Notes: generated by a model from the sequence alone, not told the origin. Shown: positions 22,866-33,254, counted from the first letter of the stretch. The stretch is DNA of 60,000 bases from Symsagittifera roscoffensis (GCF_963678635.1 NC_087070.1:30408390-30468389), one strand, 5' to 3'. Translations and numbers: made by a program.

Positions 22866-23228
22866 CTGAAAAAAGTGGGATATTTAGTGTGCATCAAAAT
22901 TAATTAAAAATACGTGGTACGTACAAAATTGGGAGATTTAAAATGTTCCAAAAAATTTAATAAAAATAATTTTTACTGACTTTGAATTGTTAAAAATATT
23001 TGAAATTTATTTCAAGTAGTTATACAAAGTATAGAGCAGTTGCTTTTAACGTAAAAAAAATCAGAATGAAATAAGTTTTTTTGCTTTTTATTAGAGAAAA
23101 TCAACCAATCAGAATTGAGTATTTTTTTAGTAACACTGTTTGTTGGAAATCAACCAATCAGAATTCAGCATTTTCTAAAAGTGAACTGTTTATTATTTAA
23201 AAAACAAACCTTAATCATTATTTGAAAA
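22866..23228. promoter_or_regulatory. Divergent promoter region, copy C
   Basis: Two CCAATCAGAATT boxes as in copy B; no ORF. Confidence 0.4.
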
Positions 23229-23815
23229 ATGTCTATCAAAAAACATTTGAGCTTCCTTGAGTTACTTTACAAGAAAAAGGAAAAAATTCCAATTGATTTT
23301 CTTATTGATGAAAAAGATGTTGATTCTTACTTTTTTCATAATTTTTTGGACGTCTTTATTGTACTAAATAGAGTTATCCGACTAAGTAAAGGTCTCTTCA
23401 GAGAAACTTACTCAATCAAAGAGTTTACTTTTGATTCACATATTGCGTATCAAAGTTTTAAACTTACAGCTGAATTACACCTCACAACGAAAGAAATTTT
23501 GTTTATTCTCGAGAATTTGAAATTGATTAAAAAGTCGTACGATTATATATCAAAAACTCTTTTTATCTCTATCCAAAACCCAAATTTGTAAAAACACCTC
23601 AGCAAAGTTCTTTATTCCTTCATTTCTTTAAAGATTTTCAAAGTTCAAAATCCTGCTTGATTCGGTTTGGAATCAAATTTCCAGAAGTCTGCTTTGAAAA
23701 ATTCGTCAACTTTGAGTTATCCTCCCAAATTTACATAAAAATTAAAGAACTTGACTATCTACTTAAAAATTAGCAATTTCTCATTGATTGCATACAAAAA
23801 ATTTAATTAACTTGA
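23229..23815 (+). pseudogene. ORF Y, copy C, frameshifted
   Basis: Same start and same frameshift as copy B (open 23229-23591), then out of phase to the TGATG overlap at 23813-23817. The shared lesion shows that B and C come from one duplication. Confidence 0.65.
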
Positions 23816-23973
23816 TGAAAAAAGTTGCAGAGATGTTACTTTTATTAATTTTCTTTCTTTTGTTACTTATATCAGCAATATTTCTTATTTTTACTGCAAA
23901 CAACTTTTGGTCATTTATTTTTGCAATTGCTTTTGTGTATGTTTTTATTTATTTGGAAGATTTCAGTCCTTAA
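23815..23973 (+). CDS. Small two-segment membrane protein, copy C (52 aa)
   Basis: Identical protein to copy B. Intact from the ATG overlapping the Y stop. Confidence 0.55.
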   Translation: MKKVAEMLLLLIFFLLLLISAIFLIFTANNFWSFIFAIAFVYVFIYLEDFSP

Positions 23974-24343
23974 AAGGGTCTTCTGATTAAAAACGACAAC
24001 TAGAACAAAAATGAACTTTTTTGTGATTGGAAACGACAATACCCAAAATGGAGCTTTGTTTCCGATTGGACACGACTTTTATCCGAGAATCGCATAAAAG
24101 GAAGCTGAAATCTGACACGACTACAATCCAAATAAGGAAAATCAATTCTGATTGGTTAAACCCACACATTCGAGTTGAAGGTACCCCTAACTCCTAACTA
24201 AAAATCATTTTATTTTCAAATTAACTACCGTCAACTACCTGCTCTCTCAGCTCTAAATATCTTAATTTCAACTTATCTTCCGTCAACTACCCCTCTCTCA
24301 ACTTTTTCTTATTTTTACTCTTGTACTCAATTTATTGCTCAAA
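23974..24343 (+). promoter_or_regulatory. Promoter-like inverted-CCAAT block, copy C
   Basis: As 16696-17065, with the first motif mutated to GATTAAAAACGAC. Confidence 0.4.
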
Positions 24344-24835
24344 ATGATCTTCTCAGTGCAAAACAGCAATCTCATGTACTCTGTAGAATTTTCTCCTGAT
24401 CTAGTACAAATTCAAGTGCGAAAAACAGTCTCTGGAGTTTTTCTGGCACGAATGGATATCCCAATCCAAGTCTGGCACATGGTGGAAGTGATGCAAAGGG
24501 ATTTCAACGAACATCATATGATGCAAGTTCCCATCACAGAGAACCAACTTGGAACAATGCAAATGATGGAGGAAGTTTCTGATCATGTGGGCATGAACTA
24601 CCCCGAGATTCCGGACTCAAGATTTGTAGCTCAACCAGTCGACGACTTCCTCTTTCCTTGGGAGGAGGCAGGATCAGCCGAAAACCCCATCACAAAAGAT
24701 GAAGATGAAGATTTCTCAGAATTAATGACACCTCCAGCTCTACAACAACCACCAGCAATGGAACCTCGTCCAGCTCTGCGTTCTATGTTCTATAGAGAAC
24801 CTCCAGAACTCTTCTGCTGCTCGACAGCTCTTTGA
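24344..24835 (+). CDS. ORF Q, copy C, altered C-terminus
   Basis: Identical to copy B up to ARPALRS, then a short insertion (TTCTATGTTCTATAG) shifts the frame so that the protein ends FCCSTAL instead of AARQLFD. An AATAAA follows. Copy D has the same tail, so the insertion predates the C/D duplication. Confidence 0.5.
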   Translation: MIFSVQNSNLMYSVEFSPDLVQIQVRKTVSGVFLARMDIPIQVWHMVEVMQRDFNEHHMMQVPITENQLGTMQMMEEVSDHVGMNYPEIPDSRFVAQPVDDFLFPWEEAGSAENPITKDEDEDFSELMTPPALQQPPAMEPRPALRSMFYREPPELFCCSTAL

Positions 24836-25084
24836 ATAAATGTTTTTGTAAATAAAGGTTGTTTGGTTTTGACTTCGTTTTCTGTAATTAATTTCTTCAA
24901 TTTCATTTTAATTATGAGAATAGATGAGAGGTTCAAGGAAAACCATTGAAAAACATTAAGTGCTACGAACTCGCGCACAAGTTAAAAAATTTGATTAATT
25001 TTTGCACAAAAATTCGGAAAAACACTGGAAAAACTGTACACAAGTAAAAAGTTACCTAATCGATATTGCATCTTGTACACACTT

Positions 25085-25580
25085 TTAGCCTTTTGTAGAA
25101 AAAATTGAAACACTTTTAGCATTTTGTCGAAAAAAAGTAAAACACTTTTCGCATTTTGTCGAAAAAAGTAAAACGCTTTTCGCATTTTGTCGAAAAAATT
25201 GAAATACTTTTCGCATTTTATCGAAAAAAGTAAAACATTTTTCGCATTTTGTCGAAAAAATTGAAACACTTTTCGCATTTTATCGAAAAAAGTAAAACAC
25301 TTTTCGCTTTTTGTCGAAAAAATTGAAACACTTTTCGCATTTTATCAAAAAAAGTAAAACATTTTTAGCTTTTTGTAGAAAAAATTGAACCATTTTTCGC
25401 ATTTTTAGTGAACAAATGAAACAATTTTCGCATCTTGTTAAAAAAAAGTGAAACACTTTTCGAATCTTCTCAAAAAAGTTGAAACAGTTTTTGCATTATG
25501 TCAAAAAAATTGAAACAATTTTTACAACTTGTTAAAAAAATTGATGTGTTTTTTGCAACTTTTTGAAAATCAAAAGAAAT
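25085..25580. repeat. 31-bp minisatellite, longest tract
   Basis: Alternating 31-bp units ending GTAAAA or TTGAAA, decaying towards gene X. It is the inner-element version of the tract truncated at 10811 and 18091 and leads directly into the 3' side of gene X. Confidence 0.7.
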
Positions 25581-25581
25581 A

Positions 25582-26292
25582 TTATATCTTTCTTACATGT
25601 TTGAAAATTTTTTTGCAAATGTTTTTGACAACGGTGATTTTTTTTCGGTAATTAATGGTAAATTTGTAAACATATGAGTGAAAATAAATGGAAAAGAAGT
25701 TTTTTATTGAAAAATTGACAAGATCACTATTTACAAATCCATAACCATCAATAAAACAGTCAATTATTTTTAACAAATCATGTTCATATTTTGAGTTTTG
25801 TACTTTATGAACTCTTTCTAGAAAAGCTGAACCAATAGTTTGTGTGGAAGCTAGTTTCTGGTTAGAACATAAATAGTGACGTTTGAATTTTTTGCGTAAC
25901 AGTCTTTTCTTTGCAACACTTGGCCTTTCTTCTGCTCCTTTCCATTTCAAATTGTGATGAACAGCGCGGTCAAATTGATTGAAAACTTCGCCAGTTGATG
26001 AAATAACATTCGAAAAAAATCTGTATTTGTACAGAGTGTAAAGACAACCAATAGTTTGGTATGTGAAATAAAAATTAACCAATCGTTGTAAAATTTGATC
26101 AAAAGATGAAGCAATCAGAAGTATGTGGAACTTACAATTTTCCAAAGAACAGTAAGAATTGTGGGTAGAGACACAAAAATTATTGGTTACTATATATTTT
26201 TCGTAAAAATCACTGGAAACGGAAATAAATAGAGATTTTTGACAATACTCTGAAAAAAAACTGGGAAGAGCTTGACACATAGCTGCAGCCAT
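25582..26292 (-). CDS. Gene X, intact copy (236 aa, unknown function)
   Basis: Starts at the ATG 26290-26292 (an upstream in-frame non-ATG extension is not supported). The start codon follows TTGTTTCAG, like a 3' splice acceptor, with a TATATAAA box 33-40 nt upstream. The protein has Cys residues in its N-terminal half, hydrophobic/aromatic stretches, a basic cluster in the middle (KKRLLRKKFKRH) and a basic C-terminus. No known domain recognised. It is the target of the inner element's insertion in the outer copy. Other copies: 30648-31409 (broken) and the split outer copy. It lies divergent to W. Confidence 0.6.
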   Translation of the reverse strand: MAAAMCQALPSFFSEYCQKSLFISVSSDFYEKYIVTNNFCVSTHNSYCSLENCKFHILLIASSFDQILQRLVNFYFTYQTIGCLYTLYKYRFFSNVISSTGEVFNQFDRAVHHNLKWKGAEERPSVAKKRLLRKKFKRHYLCSNQKLASTQTIGSAFLERVHKVQNSKYEHDLLKIIDCFIDGYGFVNSDLVNFSIKNFFSIYFHSYVYKFTINYRKKITVVKNICKKIFKHVRKI

Positions 26293-26324
26293 CTGAAACA
26301 ATGATTTTTGCTGAAAATTGTGGA

Positions 26325-26332
26325 TTTATATA
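26325..26332 (-). promoter_or_regulatory. TATA box of gene X (possibly shared with W)
   Basis: TATATAAA on the minus strand, 33-40 nt upstream of the gene X ATG; also present upstream of the second copy (about 31442-31449). Followed by CAGCAAAAATCATTG and TTTCAG before the ATG. Confidence 0.5.
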
Positions 26333-26506
26333 GGAACACTAACACCTACACAATTCCATATTTGGATATTTCCCTCAAAAATTCCAATAATAATTCTATT
26401 TCCTTTTATGGTTCAGTGAATGACTCATATTGTTTACTTCCAATTTCATTTAATCTCAAAATAATTTCTCTCATTTCTCTTCATCTGATCAGTCTGTTCT
26501 TCAAAA

Positions 26507-27029
26507 ATGTACTCAAGAAAAGACACAAGTCCCAATTACATTGAATTCTCAAAAATCAAACAAGAATTGGGAGATTTGCTTGGTCCCAAAAATCCTACAA
26601 AGGGAAAATTTATTTTGAACCCTGCTTTCAACTATTCACGAAAAAAGAGGACAACTCGAAAAAAGACAGCAAGTTTATCTTGGTGAAAAAGAAGGAGAAG
26701 CAATTTCAACAATTAGAATTACTGTTATTCACAATGCTGAAAACCTTGGACTCGTTCCTATATTGGAACTCACTTCTGACAAAGAGTCAACTATGGATCA
26801 GGAGCTTGCCAACTGCAACAAAGTGTATGACATAGCAACATACAATAGAAGACAAGTTTGTGTCACGATGAAGAGGTACAATATTAACAAACCTCCCTAC
26901 ATTCAGATTCGACTGTTCACCGCAAAAGAGAATGAAGCAATGAAACAAGTTGCCTATGTCAACTATACTTTGAACAAATTCAAAGAACTGTCCCAAATTT
27001 TGGGAGACTTTATGTTTGTTGAGAACTGA
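26507..27029 (+). pseudogene. ORF W, first inner copy, one frameshift
   Basis: Starts at ATG 26507 (MYSRKDTSPNYIEF) and loses frame near 26680-26700; the C-terminal part is open to TGA at 27027-27029. The C-terminal domain reads as alternating strands followed by an amphipathic helix (YVNYTLNKFKELSQIL). No firm family; a resemblance in pattern to PC4-type single-strand DNA-binding domains is inference only. Paralogues: 31629-32152 and 42608-43148. Confidence 0.55.
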
Positions 27030-27123
27030 AATGTACAATAATTTGTGTTAGTTATGTTTTTGTCTTGTAATTTAACTATTTATCATCAAAATCATTTTTC
27101 ATTTAGTATTGGTGTTGAACAGT

Positions 27124-27444
27124 ATGAGTTGGAATTTTGGTTTTTCAAGAAATTTACTCTTAAAACTTCACAATAAATTGGGATTTTTTCATATTGTTCT
27201 AGAGGAAAAGTCCCAAAAAATTTCACAAACAATTATAGAGTCTCAAAATTTACCAAACTTGCAGAATTTGCACGTAGACTCACAAATATCCCACTTTGAG
27301 TGGACTCTGCATAATGGTAGAAGAAAACTTCACATAGAATACCGATCTGATACCAAAAAAATAGATCTTGTAGAATATCGTAGAAATGGAAATCAATGGA
27401 AAAATAACAAAGAGAAGAATATGATATGCTTCCTTCATTACTAG
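27124..27444 (+). CDS. ORF SW, first inner copy (106 aa, unknown)
   Basis: ATG at 27124 (MSWNFGFSRNLLLKLHNKLG), preceded by TTGAACAGT. Hydrophobic/basic start, then a polar, Asn- and Lys-rich C-terminal half. It lacks 12 bp found in the second copy just before the stop; a different frame after this point matches the longer outer copy, so the C-terminus may be shortened by a frameshift. No family recognised. Confidence 0.45.
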   Translation: MSWNFGFSRNLLLKLHNKLGFFHIVLEEKSQKISQTIIESQNLPNLQNLHVDSQISHFEWTLHNGRRKLHIEYRSDTKKIDLVEYRRNGNQWKNNKEKNMICFLHY

Positions 27445-27501
27445 GTTATGTAGAGACCTTCAAAAAATCTTGTATCATTATTGACGAGTGCACTGTAGAA
27501 A

Positions 27502-27540
27502 ATGAACGTACAGAAATTGAATGAAATTCTAAGAGTTTTT
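27502..27540 (+). pseudogene. ORF V start, cut by recombination junction
   Basis: MNVQKLNEILRV-like start identical to 32637 onward; the sequence switches at about 27537 into polymerase DNA (TTTGTTGTTGTACTATCG). This is the junction of the 5.1-kb duplication. Confidence 0.6.
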
Positions 27541-28553
27541 GTTGTTGTACTATCGTAAGAAGTCTTTGAAAGTAATCATGCTTTGTTGTTCCCAGATGTT
27601 TTTCAAATACGAGTAATTTTCAAAACCTGTTGGTGGAATTGATTGAATACGTAACTTTTTCAGCGCACTTTTTTGATCAAGTCCTCCATTAACCAGTTTT
27701 TGGTAATCATTGAAATCTTTCTCGAGAGGGTTGTGATTTCTCAGTTTGCTGAAAAAGGCTTCTTTTGAAGACAATTCCGTATAGTCGAGCTTGTCTGGAC
27801 TGTCAAACCATTCGTAAGGGAAAAAACTTTTGGTTTCACTTGCTTTATAGATTTTCAGAAACGAATCCAATGTTGTTGCACCTCCAAGAAATTTCATTAT
27901 GTCCAAAAATTGAACATCTTCAAATTTGAATGATATGAAATCATTTGCTTTTTTAATGACTGTTGGTTCGATGTCTTTATCACATATAAGGTATGGAATC
28001 AAATAAGATTTGATAAGGTTCAGATCGTATCTGCCGCTATTGAAACCGAACACCGGTAAGGTATTAACATAGCGTTTTAAATGCTGTTTCAAGTCGATCA
28101 GCTGATTTTTTTGAACTCTTAAGAATTGTGTCGACATGTCATCTTCGTCGCCACCCTCAACACATTCATCTTCATAATCGAAAACTTCTAGTCTTTTAGT
28201 TAAAGTTCCAGCACTAAGTTTATCAAAGATCTTTTTGACTCGATCATTGACAGTGTTTTCGATTTCTTGTAACTTGATTCTCATTTGTAGTTTATTTTTT
28301 TCAGCCAGAAGTTCCAAGCTGGAAACAAAAGCAATTATTAGAAGTTCTGGATCTTTTTCACACAAGAAAATTAGAGCATCTTGCAGATTTGAAGATATTG
28401 AGACGGAAATAGGGACATGTTTTCCAATCCAAGTAGTTGTTTCAGTTGCTTTCAATTCTTCTGTGGAACACAAATCGATTCGAAGTCAAAAACTGCAACA
28501 TTGCTAAACAATTTCTGATCTTCAGTGTAGGGAATGTTGAAGCCATCCAATTT
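27541..28553 (-). pseudogene. pPolB copy D, exonuclease segment only
   Basis: Covers the Exo II segment (GFNSGRYDLNL) and the coiled segment before it, open over 27550-28473, with the TAG at its C-terminal side as in the other copies. The N-terminal fingers and all polymerase motifs are missing. Its left edge is joined to ORF V and its right edge to ORF Y at ACTAAATAG, the same joint as at 8797/8798. Confidence 0.8.
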
Positions 28554-29005
28554 ACTAAATAGAGTTATCCGACTAAGTAAAGGTCTCTTCAGAGAAACTT
28601 ACTCAATCAAGAGTTTACTTTTGATTCACATATTGCGTATCAAAGTTTTAAACTTACAGCTGAATTACACCTCACAAGGAAAGAAATTTTGTTTATTCTC
28701 GAGAATTTGAAATTGATCAAAAAGTTGTACGATTATATATCAAAAACTCTTTTTATCTCTATCCAAAACCCAAATTTGTAAAAACACCTCAGCAAAGTTC
28801 TTTATTCCTTCATTTCTTTAAAGATTTTCAAAGTTCAAAATCCTGCTTGATTCGGTTTGAAATCAGATTTCCAGAAGTCTGCTTTGAAAAATTTATCAAC
28901 TTTGAGTTATCCTCCCAAATTTACATAAAAATTAAAGAACTTGACTATCTACTTAAAAATCAGCAATTTCTCATTGATTACATACAAAGAATTCAATTAA
29001 CTTGA
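28554..29005 (+). pseudogene. ORF Y, copy D, frameshifted
   Basis: Joined to antisense polymerase DNA at the same base as copy A. A one-base deletion (AATCAAGAGTTT for AATCAAAGAGTTT) near 28610 breaks the frame. Ends at the TGATG overlap, 29003-29007. Confidence 0.65.
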
Positions 29006-29163
29006 TGAAAAAAGTTGCAGAGTTGTTACTTTTATTAATTTTCTTTCTTTTGTTACTTATATCAGCAATATTTCTTGTTTTTACTGCAAACAACTTTTGG
29101 TCATTTATTTTTGCAATTGCTTTTGTGTATATTTTTACTTATTTGGAAGATTTAAGTCCTTAA
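29005..29163 (+). CDS. Small two-segment membrane protein, copy D (52 aa)
   Basis: Intact; differs from the other copies by a few conservative changes (Leu for Met at residue 7; Val for Ile). Confidence 0.55.
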   Translation: MKKVAELLLLLIFFLLLLISAIFLVFTANNFWSFIFAIAFVYIFTYLEDLSP

Positions 29164-29536
29164 AAGGGTCTTCTGATTGGATACGACAACTAGAACAAAA
29201 ATGAATTTTTTGTGATTGGAAACGACAATACCCAAAATGGAGCTTTGTTTCCGATTGGACACGACTTTTATCCGAGAATCGCATAAAAGGAAGCTGAAAT
29301 CTGATTAGACACGACTACAATCCAAATAAGGAAAATCAATTCTGATTGGTTAAACCCACACATTCGAGTTGAAGGTCCCCTAACTCCTAACTAAAAATCA
29401 TTTTATTTTCAACTTAACTACCGTCAACTACCTGCTCTCTCAGCTCTAAATATCTTAATTTCAACTTATCTTCCGTCAACTACCCCTCTCTCAACTCTTT
29501 ATTATTTTTACTCTCGTACTCAATTTATTGCTCAAA
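29164..29536 (+). promoter_or_regulatory. Promoter-like inverted-CCAAT block, copy D
   Basis: Same motif series as 9410-9784, with all four GATTGG/GATTAGA-nACGAC motifs present. Confidence 0.4.
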
Positions 29537-30033
29537 ATGATCTTCTCAGTGCAAAACAGCAATCTCATGTACTCTGTAGAATTTTCTCCTGATCTAGTAC
29601 AAATCAAGATCAAGTGCGAGAAACAGTCTCTGAAGTTTTTCTGGCACGAATGGATATCCCAATCCAAGTCTGGCACATGGTGGAAGTGATGCAAAGGGAT
29701 TTCAACGAACATCATTTGATGCAAGTTCCCATCACAGAGAACCAACTTGGAACAATGCAAATGATGGAGGAAGTTTCTGATCATGTGGGCATGAACTACC
29801 CCGAGATTCCGGACTCAAGATTTGTAGCTCAACCAGTCGACGACTTCCTCTTTCCTTGGGAGGAGGCAGGATCAGCCGAAAACCCCATCACAATAGATGA
29901 AGATGAAGATTTCTCAGAATTAATGACACCTCCAGCTCTACAACAACCACCAGCAATGGAACCTCGTCCAGCTCTGCGTTCTATGTTCTATAGAGAACCT
30001 CCAGAACTCTTCTGCTGCTCGACAGCTCTTTGA
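29537..30033 (+). pseudogene. ORF Q, copy D, frameshifted near the start
   Basis: Start as in the other copies; extra bases near 29604 (AAATCAAGATCAAG) shift the frame, after which the frame (from about 29614) is open to 30033 with the same altered C-terminus as copy C. AATAAA follows the stop. Confidence 0.6.
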
Positions 30034-30289
30034 TTAAATATTTTTGTAAATAAAGGTTGCTTGGTTTTGACTTCGTTTTCTCTAATTAATTTCTTCAATT
30101 TCAATTTAATTTTGAGAATAGATGAGAGGTTCAAGGTAAACCATTGAAAAACAATTAGAACTTAGTTAAGTGCTCCGAACTCGCGCACATGTTAAAAAAA
30201 TTGATTAATTTTTGCACAAAAATTCGGAAAAACACTAGAAAAACTGTACACAAGTAAAAAGTTACCTAATCGATATTGCATCTTGTACA

Positions 30290-30680
30290 CACTTTTAGCC
30301 TTTTGTAGAAAAAAATGAAACACTCTTAGCATTTTGTCGAAAAAAAGTAAAACACTTTTCGCATTTTGTCGTAAAAATTGAAATACTTTTCGCATTTTAT
30401 CGAAAAAAGTAAAATACTTTTCGCATTTTGTCGAAAAAATTGAAACAGTTTTCGCATTTTATCGAAAAAAGTAAAACACTTTTAGCTTTTTGTAGAAAAA
30501 ATTGAAATATTTTTCGCATTTTTAGTGAACAAGTGAAACAATTTTCGCATCTTGTTAAAAAAAGTGAAACACTTTTCGAATCTTCTCAAAAAAGTTGAAA
30601 CACTTTTCGCATTATGTCAAAAAAATTGAAACACTTTTTACAAATTGTTAAAAAAATTGAAGTATTATTTGCAACTTTTT
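30290..30680. repeat. 31-bp minisatellite, D/E copy
   Basis: Shorter version of 25085-25580, ending at gene X. Confidence 0.65.
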
Positions 30681-31409
30681 GAAAGTCAAAAGAAATATTA
30701 CATCTTTCTTAAATGTTTGAAAATTTTTTTGCAAATGTTTTTGACAACGGTGATTTTTTTTTTGGTAATTAATGGTAACTTTGTAAACATATGAGTGAAA
30801 ATAGATAGAAAAGAAGTTTTTTATTGAAAAATTGACAAGATCACTATTTAAAAATCCATAACCATCAATAAAACAGTCAATTATTTTTAACAAATCATGT
30901 TCATATTTTGAGTTTTGTACTTTACGAACTCTTTCTAGAAAAGTTGAACCAATAGTTTGTATGAAAGCTAGTTTCTGGTTAGAACATAAATAGTGACGTT
31001 TGAATTTTTTGCGTAACAGTCTTTTCTTGCAACACTTGGCCTTTTTTCTGCTCCTTTCCATTTCAAATTGTGATGAACAGCGCGATCAAGTTGATTGAAA
31101 ATTTCGCCAGTTGATGAAATAACATTCGAAAAAAATCTGTATTTTTACAGAGTGTAAAGACAATCGATAATTTTGTCTGTGAAATGAAAAATAACCAATC
31201 GTTGTAAAATTTGATCAAAAGATGAACCAATCAGAAGTATGTGGAACTTACAATTTTCCAAAAAACAGTAAAAATTGTGGGTAGAGACACAAAAATTATT
31301 GGTTACTATATATTTTTCGTAAAAATCACTAGAAACGGAAATAAATAGCAATTTTTGACAATACTCTGAAAAAAAAACTGGGAAGAGCTTGACACATAGC
31401 TGCAGCCAT
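30648..31409 (-). pseudogene. Gene X, second inner copy, broken
   Basis: Start ATG at 31407-31409 matches 26292. The reading is open for the N-terminal third (31145-31409) and again for 30648-31061, with frame damage between. TATA box retained upstream. Confidence 0.65.
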
Positions 31410-31628
31410 CTGAAACAATGATTTTTGCTGAGAATTGTGGATTTATATAGGAACACTAACACCTACACAATTCCATTATGGAAATTTCCCTCAAAAATTC
31501 CAATTATAATTCTATTTCCTTTTATGGTTCAGTGAATGACTCATGGTTCAGTGAATGACTTCCAATTTCATTTAATCTCAAAATAATTTCTCTCATTTCT
31601 CTTCATCTGATCAGTTTGTTCTTCAAAA

Positions 31629-32152
31629 ATGTACTCAAGAAAAGACACAAGTCCCAATTACATTGAATTCTCAAAAAATCAAACAAGAATTGGGAGATTT
31701 GCTTGGTCCCAAAAATCCTACAAAGGAAAAATTTATTTTGAACCCTGCTTTCAACTATTCACGAAAAAAGAGGACAACTCGAAAAAAGACAGCAAGTTTA
31801 TCTTGGTGAAAAAGAAGGAGAAGCAATTTCAACAATTAGAATTACTGTTATTCACAATGCTGAAAACCTTGGACTCGTTCCTATATTGGAACTCACTTCT
31901 GACAAAGAGTCAACTATGGATCAGGAGCTTGCCAACTGCAACAAAGTGTATGACATAGCAACATACAATAGAAGACAAGTTTGTGTCACGATGAAGAGGT
32001 ACAATATTAACAAACCTCCCTACATTCAGATTCGACTGTTCACCGCAAAAGAGAATGAAGCAATGAAACAAGTTGCCTATGTCAACTATACTTTGAACAA
32101 ATTCAAAGAACTGTCCCAAATTTTGGGAGACTTTATGTTTGTTGAGAACTGA
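31629..32152 (+). pseudogene. ORF W, second inner copy, frameshifted
   Basis: ATG 31629; an extra A in an A-run near 31675 shifts the frame early, and the C-terminal part (31886-32152) is identical to the first copy. Confidence 0.55.
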
Positions 32153-32246
32153 AATGTACAATAATTTGTGTTAGTTATGTTTTTGTCTTGTAATTTAACT
32201 ATTTATCATCAAAATCATTTTTCATTTAGTATTGGTGTTGAACAGT

Positions 32247-32579
32247 ATGAGTTGGAATTTTGGTTTTTCAAGAAATTTACTCTTAAAACTTCACAATAAA
32301 TTGGGATTTTTTCATATTGTTCTAGAGGAAAAGTCCCAAAAAATTTCACAAACAATTATAGAGTCTCAAAATTTACCAAACTTGCAGAATTTGCACGTAG
32401 ACTCACAAATATCCCACTTTGAGTGGACTCTGCATAATGGTAGAAGAAAACTTCACATAGAATACCGATCTGATACCAAAAAAATAGATCTTGTAGAATA
32501 TCGTAGAAATGGAAATCAATGGAAAAATAACAAAGAGAAGAATATGATAAATTACTTGATATGCTTCCTTCATTACTAG
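32247..32579 (+). CDS. ORF SW, second inner copy (110 aa, unknown)
   Basis: ATG 32247. Same protein as 27124-27444 with 12 bp more before the stop. The sequence after it in another frame (SCIIIDECTVENERTEIE) matches the end of the outer copy, so the natural C-terminus was probably longer. Confidence 0.45.
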   Translation: MSWNFGFSRNLLLKLHNKLGFFHIVLEEKSQKISQTIIESQNLPNLQNLHVDSQISHFEWTLHNGRRKLHIEYRSDTKKIDLVEYRRNGNQWKNNKEKNMINYLICFLHY

Positions 32580-32636
32580 GTTATGTAGAGACCTTCAAAA
32601 AATCTTGTATCATTATTGACGAATGCACTGTAGAAA

Positions 32637-33254
32637 ATGAACGTACAGAAATTGAATGAAATTCTAAGAGTATTTGAGATTATTAGGCAAGATTTTTCAT
32701 CAAATACAAAAAGAAAAAAAATTTATTTCTTTGTATCTGTATTGTTTTGGACCCGGACATAAATTTAAAAGAAATGGACCAAAAATTTCCTTTTGGAAGA
32801 CTAACTGGATACGGAAATTCCTGTATGGATTACGAATGCACTGTAGAAAATGAACGTACAGAAATTGAATGAAATTCTAAGAGTATTTGAGATTATTAGG
32901 CAAGATTTTTCATCAAATACAAAAAGAAAAAAAATTTATTTCTTTGTATCTGTATTGTTTTGGACCCGGACATAAATTTAAAAGAAATGGACCAAAAATT
33001 TCCTTTTGGAAGACTAACTGGATACGGAAATTCCTGTATGGATTACTTTTTTGCAAACTCCAAAATTTTTAGACTACATGCAATTCTACATGACTCTGCT
33101 GGATCTGTGAAATTTACTACAAAAAGGTCCTGGGTATTGTTATGTTGCACCTAGTCTCCCCAGTTCATGCTTTTTTGGTCACGTGACTGGATTTTTTTTC
33201 TGTTTATATATTAAAATATTTGCTTCAACAGTAAATGCATTGTTTGATTGTTAA
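32637..33254 (+). pseudogene. ORF V, inner copy, with 213-bp tandem duplication
   Basis: Match to the open outer copy 43452-43856. It overlaps the end of SW in another frame. The segment 32619-32831 is repeated at 32832-33044 (213 bp, a multiple of 3), and an extra A in an A8 run breaks the frame in both units. Its last third matches the outer copy. No family recognised. Confidence 0.6.

Noticed and set aside
28235-28507. Open frame antisense to the polymerase exonuclease segment, also at 6610, 13950 and 21227
   Set aside because: It is present in all copies only because the polymerase sequence is; no ATG context, promoter or recognisable domain.
33177-33186. Palindrome GTCACGTGAC (E-box) near the end of ORF V, also at about 43782
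   Set aside because: Lies inside the V coding sequence (HVTGL) in the intact outer copy, so conservation can be explained by the protein.
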